Part shown: positions 57,531 through 64,000 of the stretch, piece by piece
How positions within the stretch are numbered: the stretch's first letter is position 1
Layout: each line of letters starts with the position of its first letter
DNA from: Kaistia hirudinis
GTDB taxonomy: Bacteria; Pseudomonadota; Alphaproteobacteria; Rhizobiales; Kaistiaceae
NCBI RefSeq assembly: GCF_014196455.1
Contig: NZ_JACIDS010000002.1
Location: forward strand, 868,001-932,000
Length of the DNA stretch: 64,000 bases
Direction: 5' to 3'
Position numbers and translations under genes: made by a program
The notes under the pieces: generated by a model
What the model was told of the DNA's origin: nothing
Seen by the model: the letters and a program-made list of their open reading frames with translations, nothing else
The model's database searches: none

Positions 57531-58526
57531 ATGAGGCTGGTTGTTTCTGAACTGCGCGACCGTCTCATGCCGGTGCGGATCGCCAGGTGGCGGGAGATCA
57601 TCGACGCCACACGCGCGCTCTATCGTCGTGAGGAGGGTCGCGAACTCTCCCTGCTGCGCCCGCGGCGCTTCAGCGAGAAGATGCAGTGGCGAAAGCTGTT
57701 CGACCTCAACCCGGACTTCGCGATCTTCAGCGACAAATACGCGACGCGGCAGTTCGTGGCGGAGCGCGTGGGGGCCGAGTATCTGCCGGAGCTGCTGTGG
57801 TTCGGCCGGGATCCCGACCAGATCCCCTTCGACAGCCTGTCGGTGCCCTACGTCCTCAAGAGCACGCATGGCTATGGTCACGTCGAGATCGTCGAAGCCG
57901 GCACAGCGCCGGATGTCGCCAAGATGCGTGAGTCGGCGCGGCAATGGCTGGCCTATAATCACGGCACGGCGATGGGGGAGCCGGGCTACGAGCACCTGGC
58001 GCCTGGGCTGATCGTCGAGAGGCTGCTCTTCGACGCGCGTGGCGAACCACCGCCGGAACGCAAGATCTTCGTCTTCGACGGCAAGGCGCGAATCATCGAG
58101 ACGATTCTGGTCGCGGCCAGCGACCGTGATCGAACGACGGGGTTCCACACGCCCGACTGGACTCGCCTGCCTTGGCGCTCGTCGCGCGAGCCGCACCCGG
58201 AGGAGATGCCGCGTCCCGAACGCCTGGACGACATGCTGGCGGTGGCCGAGCGGCTCGCCGCGGGACGGGATCACCTCCGCGTCGATATCTATGACTGCGG
58301 CCAGACGTTCCGGGTCGGCGAGCTCACGGTCTATTCATGGTCCGGATTGCCGCATTTCCAGCCGGACAGCGTCGACGAGATCATCGGCGGCTACTGGCGC
58401 ATTCCGTTCCCGATGACGCGCGCGATGATCACTGTGCTATTTCGCAAGCACGAAATTCGCCCACGGCCGCAACGGCGAATCCGACGGGACCAGGCCATGG
58501 GCGAACCGGCCTCGGAGACTTCGTGA
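57531..58526 (+). CDS. TupA-like ATP-grasp protein
   Basis: This 331-residue protein resembles the TupA-like ATP-grasp family. The characteristic entry FSEKMQWRKLFDLNPDFAIFSDKYATRQFVAERVG and the lysine/histidine segment YVLKSTHGYG are present, followed by LIVERLLFD and EPPPERKIFVFDGKARIIE. Members are found in polysaccharide loci, where they may add amino acids to glycans. It has no signal peptide or membrane segment. It is isolated here between a VOC gene and dnaB. Starts at ATG 57531, preceded by GGGGG. Confidence 0.82.
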   Translation: MRLVVSELRDRLMPVRIARWREIIDATRALYRREEGRELSLLRPRRFSEKMQWRKLFDLNPDFAIFSDKYATRQFVAERVGAEYLPELLWFGRDPDQIPFDSLSVPYVLKSTHGYGHVEIVEAGTAPDVAKMRESARQWLAYNHGTAMGEPGYEHLAPGLIVERLLFDARGEPPPERKIFVFDGKARIIETILVAASDRDRTTGFHTPDWTRLPWRSSREPHPEEMPRPERLDDMLAVAERLAAGRDHLRVDIYDCGQTFRVGELTVYSWSGLPHFQPDSVDEIIGGYWRIPFPMTRAMITVLFRKHEIRPRPQRRIRRDQAMGEPASETS

Positions 58527-58551
58527 AGAGCCGGAGCCCCTGCCTGAGGCC

Positions 58552-60039
58552 TTACTCGTAGGATTCGGGCAGGTGGTCGCGGCGCGCGAGGTTGGAGAAG
58601 CGCGTGATCTCGGCCTCGAACTGCAGCACGACGGTTCCGGTCGGACCGTGGCGCTGCTTGCCGATGATGACTTCCGCGAGGCCGGTGACCTGTTCCATCT
58701 CGGCCTGCCACTTGAAGAACTCTTCGGTGCCTTCCTTCGGCATCTTGCCCTTGAGGTAATATTCGTCGCGATAGACGAACATCACCACGTCGGCGTCCTG
58801 CTCGATCGAGCCCGATTCGCGCAGATCCGAGAGCTGGGGCCGCTTGTCGTCGCGTGATTCGACCTGACGCGAGAGCTGCGACAGCGCGATGATCGGCACG
58901 GCCAGTTCCTTGGCGAGCGCCTTCAGCCCCGTCGTGATCTCGGTGATCTCCTGCACGCGGTTGTCGGAGCGCTTGCCCGAGCCGGAGAGCAGCTGGAGGT
59001 AGTCGATCACCAGTACGTCGAGGCCGCGCTGACGCTTGAGCCGCCGCGCTCGCGCCGTCAGCTGCGCGATCGAGATGCCGCCGGTCTGGTCGATATAGAG
59101 CGGGATGCGCGCCATCTCTTGCGAGGCCGCGACGACGCGCGCGAACTGCCGCTCGTCGATCGAGCCGCGCCGGATATGGGAGGACGAGACGCCGGCCTGC
59201 TCGGCGATGACGCGGGTCGCCAGTTGCTCGCCCGACATTTCGAGCGAGAAGAAGCCGACGATGCCGCCATTCACCGTCTTCATCGTGCCATCAGGCTGCA
59301 ACTCGCCGCGATAGGCCTTGGCGATGTTGTAGGCGATGTTGGTCGCGAGCGAGGTCTTGCCCATGGCTGGGCGTCCGGCGAGGACGATCAGATCCGACGG
59401 CTGCAGGCCGCCCATCTTCTGATCGAGATCGTCGAGGCCGGTCGCGATGCCCGAAAGGTGCCCGTCGCGCTGATAGGCGGCGCTCGCCATGTCGATGGCG
59501 GCCTTGAGCGCTTCCTCGAAGGTATGGAAACCGCCGTCATATTTGCCGGTCTCGGCCAGCGCGAAGAGCCGCCGCTCCGCGTCCTCGATCTGCGCGCGGG
59601 GCGGCATGTCGATCGGCGCGTCATAGGCGATGTTGACGACATCCTCGCCGATGCCGATCAGCGCGCGGCGCAGCGCCAGGTCATAGATCGCGCGGCCATA
59701 ATCCTCCGCATTGATGATCGTCGTCGCCTCGGCAGCGAGGCGCGCCAGATATTGCGGCAGGTTGAGGTCGCCAATGGCGAGGTCGGAGGGCAGGAACGTC
59801 TTCAGCGTGACCGGCGTCGCAACCTTGTTGGCGCGAATGATCTGCGCCGCGACCTCATAGATCTGCTGGTGGATCGGCTCGAAGAAATGGGTCGGCTCAA
59901 GGAAGTCCGAGACGCGATAGAACGCCTCGTTGTTGACGAGGATTGCGCCCAGAAGCGCCTGCTCCGCTTCGATATTGTGCGGTGCCTGGCGATAGGCCTC
60001 GGTCAATTGCGCCTGGATGGCACGGGCAGGAAGGTTCAT
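58552..60039 (-). CDS. dnaB: Replicative DNA helicase DnaB
   Basis: A 495-residue hexameric fork helicase. The N-terminal primase-interacting domain (PHNIEAEQALLGAILVNNEAFYRVSDFL) is followed by a RecA-like core. Walker A is GRPAMGKTS, and later core motifs are VIDYLQLLSG, SQLSRQVE, LRESGSIEQDAD and KQRHGPTGTV. There is no intein. ATG 60039 is chosen because the upstream frame is not family-like. In related genomes alr follows directly; here two rightward genes intervene. Confidence 0.97.
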   Translation of the reverse strand: MNLPARAIQAQLTEAYRQAPHNIEAEQALLGAILVNNEAFYRVSDFLEPTHFFEPIHQQIYEVAAQIIRANKVATPVTLKTFLPSDLAIGDLNLPQYLARLAAEATTIINAEDYGRAIYDLALRRALIGIGEDVVNIAYDAPIDMPPRAQIEDAERRLFALAETGKYDGGFHTFEEALKAAIDMASAAYQRDGHLSGIATGLDDLDQKMGGLQPSDLIVLAGRPAMGKTSLATNIAYNIAKAYRGELQPDGTMKTVNGGIVGFFSLEMSGEQLATRVIAEQAGVSSSHIRRGSIDERQFARVVAASQEMARIPLYIDQTGGISIAQLTARARRLKRQRGLDVLVIDYLQLLSGSGKRSDNRVQEITEITTGLKALAKELAVPIIALSQLSRQVESRDDKRPQLSDLRESGSIEQDADVVMFVYRDEYYLKGKMPKEGTEEFFKWQAEMEQVTGLAEVIIGKQRHGPTGTVVLQFEAEITRFSNLARRDHLPESYE

Positions 60040-60365
60040 CGTCACTCTCGCCGCTCGTCCAAAACAGATCTTGTCACGAATTTGTGCCCGCCGGGTGAAT
60101 CCGATCGGGATGCTCCCCGCCCGCCCGAGCCTCAACCCTGCCACAGTCGGGGGACGTTATTTGATCCGTTCGGGCGCCGTAATCAATCGGGCCGATATTC
60201 GTCCCGCAATTCACAGGGCGGGATAACTCGCAACCGAGGAGTTGTTGTCACCGGGCCGCACCGCGGCCGGGAAGGTGAAGTGCTGCTTTTTCTCGGGACC
60301 GCAGGCGAAAGCCGGCGCGTCTTCGCACCGTTGAAGCGGGCTGGGGCGAACGAAGGAGCACGTTT
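60040..60365. other. Divergent intergenic region, dnaB / DUF1800
   Basis: This 326-base gap has no convincing gene. A short hairpin GGCCGC-ACC-GCGGCC lies at 60254-60268. CGAAGGAGC sits before the DUF1800 start as ribosome site. No clear promoter boxes were recognised. Confidence 0.45.
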
Positions 60366-61886
60366 ATGTCTCAGGAAGAGGCCGCACTGGCCTTGAAGCG
60401 ATTCGGCCTCGGTCCGAGGCCGGGCGATATCGAGCGAATCGCCGTCGATCCAAAGGCGGCGGTTCTCGCCGAGCTGGACGCGGCGGATATCACGCGTCTC
60501 GACGATGACCGCCTGCCGAGCACACCGGACGCCTTCGTCGCGATCCGGCACGATCAGGTGGCACGCTCCGCGGCCCGCAAGACCGCGGACATGCCCGCCA
60601 AGGGCACGGCGCCGGCTGCGGCGGTTGCGGCCATGAAGAGCGCCCCGCCGCCCGCGGCCCCCGCCATGATGGCGGTTGGCGGAAATGGCGGCATGGCCGC
60701 CGGTGCTGCAGCCGCTGGCATGGCGGCCGCCGCTCCGCCCAAGCCACCGGCGGGGCCGCAGAACCGCTCCATGGTCATCTATCTCGACGAGATCGATGCC
60801 CGTGTGCCGCGTCAGCTCGCCGCCGAGATCGGCTATGTCGAGCGGCTGGTCGCCTTCTGGACCAATCATTTCGCGGTCCAATCCGACAAGAACGAGCAGA
60901 TCCGCGGCCTCGCCGGCGCCTTCGAGCGCGAGGCGATCCGTCCCCATGTGCTCGGCCGCTTCGAGGACATGCTGGTCGCGGCGACGCGCCACCCGGCCAT
61001 GCTGCTCTCGCTCGACAATGTCGATTCGGCGGGGCCGCATTCCCCGGCCGGCCAGAAGCGGCACATGGGGCTCAACGAGAATCACGCCCGCGAGATTCTC
61101 GAGCTCCACACCGTCGGCGTCGACGGCGGCTACACGCAGGCCGACGTGACCGAGTTTTCCCGCATGCTCACCGGCTGGACCTTCGCGCGGGACGTCGACA
61201 AGCCGGCTGCCGGGACATTCGCCTTCAAGGCGGATTGGCACGAGCCGGGCGATCGCCGGCTGATGGGCAAGACCTATCCGGCGCCCGGCGGCAAGCAGCC
61301 GGCGGACCAGCAGGGCCTCGCCGCGCTGCATGATCTCGCCGTTCACCCGGATACGGCGCGTCACGTCGCGACCAAGCTCGTCCGCCATTTCGTGGCCGAT
61401 TCGCCGCCTCCGGCCATCGTCGATGCCGTGGCCGCGACATTCACCGCGACGGGCGGTGACCTCAAGGCCGTCTCCCGCGCTCTGGTCGAGAACGATGCCT
61501 CCTGGGCGGGGGAGCGCAAGTTCCTGACGCCGCAGCTCTTTCTCGTCGCCAGCATGCGCGCCTATGGCGTTCCGATCGAGGGCAAGCGCCTCGTCAGCCT
61601 GCTGCGTGAACTGGGACAGGAACCATGGTGCCCGCCGTCGCCGGAGGGCTACCACGACGATGCCGCGTCGTGGCTTTCGCCCGATGGCCTGACCACCCGC
61701 CTCGCCATCGCCGACAGCATCGCCCAGCGCGTGCGGTTCGACGATGGGCCCGCGGCGATCGCCACACAACTGTTCGGTCCAAGCCTTTCCGACGATACGC
61801 GCCGCACGATGGAGCGCGCCGAAAGCGGGCGCCAGGCTGCGGCGCTGCTGCTCATGAGCCCCGAATTCCAGTGGAGCCGCACATGA
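60366..61886 (+). CDS. DUF1800 family protein
   Basis: The 506-residue protein matches DUF1800. Signatures are LKRFGLGPRPGDIERI at the N terminus, FWTNHFAV, PHVLGRFEDMLVAATRHPAMLLSLDN, LNENHAREILELHTVGVDGGYTQADVTEFSRMLTGWT, and HPDTARHVATKLVRHFV. Residues 76-132 form a low-complexity Ala/Met/Pro/Gly stretch inserted into the domain. No signal peptide is visible. Function is unknown. It overlaps the DUF1501 gene by 4 bases (ATGA), and the two families occur together in many bacteria. Confidence 0.88.
   Translation: MSQEEAALALKRFGLGPRPGDIERIAVDPKAAVLAELDAADITRLDDDRLPSTPDAFVAIRHDQVARSAARKTADMPAKGTAPAAAVAAMKSAPPPAAPAMMAVGGNGGMAAGAAAAGMAAAAPPKPPAGPQNRSMVIYLDEIDARVPRQLAAEIGYVERLVAFWTNHFAVQSDKNEQIRGLAGAFEREAIRPHVLGRFEDMLVAATRHPAMLLSLDNVDSAGPHSPAGQKRHMGLNENHAREILELHTVGVDGGYTQADVTEFSRMLTGWTFARDVDKPAAGTFAFKADWHEPGDRRLMGKTYPAPGGKQPADQQGLAALHDLAVHPDTARHVATKLVRHFVADSPPPAIVDAVAATFTATGGDLKAVSRALVENDASWAGERKFLTPQLFLVASMRAYGVPIEGKRLVSLLRELGQEPWCPPSPEGYHDDAASWLSPDGLTTRLAIADSIAQRVRFDDGPAAIATQLFGPSLSDDTRRTMERAESGRQAAALLLMSPEFQWSRT
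60591..60761 (+). repeat. Low-complexity Ala/Met/Pro/Gly region in the DUF1800 gene
   Basis: The DNA encodes a run of Ala, Met, Gly and Pro residues (76-132) with many GCG/GCC and CCG codons. It interrupts the domain between its first helix and the FWTNHF segment and looks like a flexible loop. Confidence 0.75.
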
Positions 61887-63106
61887 CCAATGATCTTGCC
61901 AAGGGCGGCTTCGCCCATCCCTCCCGCCGCGTCTTCCTCGCTGGCGCCGCGTCGCTGGTCGCTTGGTCGCAGATGCCGCGCTATGCCTTCGCCGGCCAGA
62001 GCCGCGATCCGCGCCTCGTCGTCGTGATTCTGCGCGGCGCGCTCGACGGTCTCGCCGTCGTGCCGCCGATCGGCGATCCGGCCTATGCGTCGCTCCGTGG
62101 CGATCTCGCCGTCGGAGCGCCCAAAATCGGCGGCGCATCGCAGCTCGACGGCATCTTCGCGCTCAACGACGCGATGCCGAATTTCCGCCGCCGCTTCGCG
62201 AGCGGCGAGGCGACGGTGGTGCATGCCGTGGCGACGCCTTATCGCGACCGCTCCCATTTCGACGGCCAGGACGTGCTGGAGAACGGCACCGAGAATCCGC
62301 GCTTCAGCGATTCGGGCTGGCTCAATCGGGCTGTCGCCGCGCTCCCGAAGGGCGATGCCGTGCGGCCGGTCGCCGGCCTCGCCGTCAGCCCGGTCGTGCC
62401 GCTGGTGCTGCGCGGCGACGCGCCGGTCTTCACCTGGATGCCGACCAATTTGCAGGCGAGCGGGCCCGATACGGCCGACCGGCTGCTGAGCCTCTACACC
62501 CATTCCGACCAGGAGCTTGCCCGCATCTTCGCGGCCGGCCGCAAGATCGACATGCTGGCCGGAACCGGCGGCGCGCCGGGCCGGGACATGGCCGGGCAGT
62601 TCCGCTCGGTCGCGGCGGGCACCGGCAAGCTGCTGGCGCGCGAGGACGGTCCGCGCGTGGCCGCCATCAGCTATGACGGCTGGGACACCCATGCGCAGGA
62701 GGGGCCGGAGGATGGAAGGCTCGACAAGCTGCTCCAGGCGCTCGACGGCGCGTTCGACGCTCTCGCTCTGCAACTCGGGCCGGCCTGGAAGGACACGGTC
62801 GTGGTGGCGGTGACCGAGTTTGGCCGCACCGCGCAGATGAACGGGACGGACGGGACGGATCACGGCACGGGCACGGTGGCGCTGCTTCTTGGCGGCGCCG
62901 TGCGGGGCGGGAGGATCGTCGCCGACTGGCCGGGGCTGGGTCCGACCCAGCTCTATCAGGGCCGCGACTTGAAGCCGACGACGGATCTCCGCGCCGTGCT
63001 CAAGGGCGTGCTCCGCGACCATCTCGGTATCTCGGAACGCGTCCTTGCAAACGACGTCTTCCCCGGCAGCCTGATGGCGAAGCCGTTGGACAATCTGATC
63101 GCGTGA
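61883..63106 (+). CDS. DUF1501 family protein, Tat-exported
   Basis: A 407-residue protein with a twin-arginine-like signal, HPSRRVFLAGAASLVAW, cleaved near YAFA. The mature part resembles DUF1501, with an alkaline-phosphatase-like fold: LVVVILRGALDGLAVVPP, SYDGWDTHAQ, VVVAVTEFGRTAQMNGTDGTDHGTG. The last histidine/aspartate set suits metal binding, but no activity has been proved. It is co-translated with the DUF1800 gene. A 10-bp hairpin follows its stop. Confidence 0.88.
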   Translation: MTNDLAKGGFAHPSRRVFLAGAASLVAWSQMPRYAFAGQSRDPRLVVVILRGALDGLAVVPPIGDPAYASLRGDLAVGAPKIGGASQLDGIFALNDAMPNFRRRFASGEATVVHAVATPYRDRSHFDGQDVLENGTENPRFSDSGWLNRAVAALPKGDAVRPVAGLAVSPVVPLVLRGDAPVFTWMPTNLQASGPDTADRLLSLYTHSDQELARIFAAGRKIDMLAGTGGAPGRDMAGQFRSVAAGTGKLLAREDGPRVAAISYDGWDTHAQEGPEDGRLDKLLQALDGAFDALALQLGPAWKDTVVVAVTEFGRTAQMNGTDGTDHGTGTVALLLGGAVRGGRIVADWPGLGPTQLYQGRDLKPTTDLRAVLKGVLRDHLGISERVLANDVFPGSLMAKPLDNLIA

Positions 63107-63110
63107 GGCA

Positions 63111-63138
63111 ATCGCGGGCGGAGCTATTCGCCCGCGAT
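63111..63138. terminator. Possible terminator hairpin, DUF1501 / CFA synthase
   Basis: ATCGCGGGCG and CGCCCGCGAT form a 10-bp perfect stem with an 8-base loop. It overlaps the last codons of the CFA-synthase gene. Neither side has a real T tract, so efficiency is doubtful. Confidence 0.45.
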
Positions 63139-64000
63139 CTTGAGCGAAGGACGCGTGCCGGCGAGATCGCGCCGGCGCAGCGCCTCTTCGGACTGCCAGA
63201 TATAGTCGCGCGTCATCGGCAGCGCGTGCTGATCGCGCACGATCTGGATCTGGAAGTTCATCATATCCTGATAGCGGAACGCCGTCTCGGACGCCGCCAG
63301 GTAGAACTCCCACATCCGGCAGAAGCGCTCGTCATAGAGCGCCTTGACCTCGTCCCAGCGCGCCAGGAACCGTTCGCGCCACGCCTTCAGCGTCTCCGCA
63401 TAGTGCAGGCGCAGGATCTCGATATCCGTGACCTTGAGCCCGGCCCGCTCGATCGCCGGCAGCACCTCGGAGAGCGAGGGAATGTAGCCGCCCGGGAAGA
63501 TGTATTTGTGGATCCAGGAATTGGTTTCCCCGGGCCCGTCGAAGCGCCCGATCGAGTGCAGCACCATGACGCCGTCATCGGTCAGCAGGTCGCGAACCTT
63601 CTTGAAGAACTCGTCATAGTGCCCGACGCCGACATGCTCGAACATGCCGACGGAGACGATCCGGTCGAACCGGCTCTTCAGCGAGCGATAATCCTGGAGC
63701 AGGAAGCGCGTGCGATGGGCGAGATCCTGCTCGCCGGCGCGCGCGTTCGACACCTTGTGCTGCTCTTCCGAGAGCGTCACGCCGGTGACGTCGACATCGG
63801 CGTGATTGGCGAGGAAGAGGCCAAGGCCGCCCCAGCCCGATCCGATGTCGAGCACGCGCTGGCCCGACTGGAGCGCCAGCTTGGCCGCCAGATGCCGCTT
63901 CTTGGCGTATTGCGCATCCTCGAGCGTCGTTTCCGGCGTCTCGAAATAGGCGCAGGAATATTGCTGGTCGCTGTCGAGGAAGAGCGAATAGAGCCGCCCG
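63124..64000 (-). CDS. cfa: Cyclopropane-fatty-acyl-phospholipid synthase (5' end outside window)
   Basis: The frame is open to the right edge, so only the C-terminal part (about 290 residues) is seen. The SAM-binding motif is LDIGSGWGGLGLFLA. It is preceded by YSCAYFETPETTLEDAQYAKKRHLAAKL, typical of CFA synthases, and followed by TGVTLSEEQ, FDRIVSVGMFEHVGVGHYDEFF and GGYIPSLSE. The enzyme adds a methylene group from SAM to unsaturated membrane lipids. GTG 63855 is an internal codon, not the start. It is convergent with the DUF1501 gene. Confidence 0.95.
   Translation of the reverse strand, partial: GRLYSLFLDSDQQYSCAYFETPETTLEDAQYAKKRHLAAKLALQSGQRVLDIGSGWGGLGLFLANHADVDVTGVTLSEEQHKVSNARAGEQDLAHRTRFLLQDYRSLKSRFDRIVSVGMFEHVGVGHYDEFFKKVRDLLTDDGVMVLHSIGRFDGPGETNSWIHKYIFPGGYIPSLSEVLPAIERAGLKVTDIEILRLHYAETLKAWRERFLARWDEVKALYDERFCRMWEFYLAASETAFRYQDMMNFQIQIVRDQHALPMTRDYIWQSEEALRRRDLAGTRPSLKIAGE

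Overview
This window is about 64 kb of high-GC chromosome from an alphaproteobacterium, most likely a member of Hyphomicrobiales (Rhizobiales). The evidence is the pairing of type II (glnII) and type I (glnA) glutamine synthetases with a small DUF2735-like gene, the order tig-clpP-clpX-lon-hupB-tRNA-Val-tRNA-Asp, a 14-gene nuo operon followed by birA-rnj-mce-DUF1467, and the order dnaB/alr-radA-cvpA-purF. I cannot name a genus from sequence alone. No insertion sequence, prophage or CRISPR array is visible; the region reads as stable core chromosome with small accessory cassettes set into it.

Layout. 1-7.4 kb: the end of a secreted protein of unknown function, an acyl-CoA thioesterase, a 5-FTHF cyclo-ligase family protein, then the nitrogen block glnII / DUF2735 / glnA-glnB. 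glnII and glnB each have a sigma-54 (-24/-12) promoter match. A bifunctional NAD(P)HX repair enzyme follows. 7.5-17 kb: a PhyH-type dioxygenase, tRNA-Leu, and the protein quality-control genes tig, clpP, clpX and lon. A secreted choloylglycine-hydrolase-like protein is antisense between clpX and lon. hupB and two tRNA genes follow. 17.7-23.3 kb: an accessory block holding a TRAP-type periplasmic receptor coupled to a GGDEF-EAL protein, and a TIM-barrel-like protein coupled to a FUSC transporter. 23.8-42.1 kb: the complete respiratory complex I operon, nuoA to nuoN, with an unexpected pentapeptide-repeat gene between nuoF and nuoG, then birA, rnj, mce and DUF1467.

42.1-51.2 kb: a glycosyltransferase; a divergent DUF6502-DUF5666 pair behind an AT-rich promoter with two dyads; two L,D-transpeptidases; panB; a TPR membrane protein; der; and a HigBA toxin-antitoxin pair with a probable operator. 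51.2-60 kb: a leftward gene run (alr, radA, cvpA, purF, SDR) separated from dnaB by two rightward genes, a VOC protein and a TupA-like ATP-grasp protein. 60.3-64 kb: a DUF1800-DUF1501 pair and the C-terminal part of a cyclopropane-fatty-acid synthase cut by the window edge.

Most genes encode well-known housekeeping proteins. The best candidates for something undescribed are the receptor plus GGDEF-EAL pair, the DUF6502-DUF5666 pair with its dyad promoter, the pentapeptide-repeat gene inside nuo, and the sigma-54-like site upstream of nuoA. Functions come from recognising motifs by eye; no database search was run.
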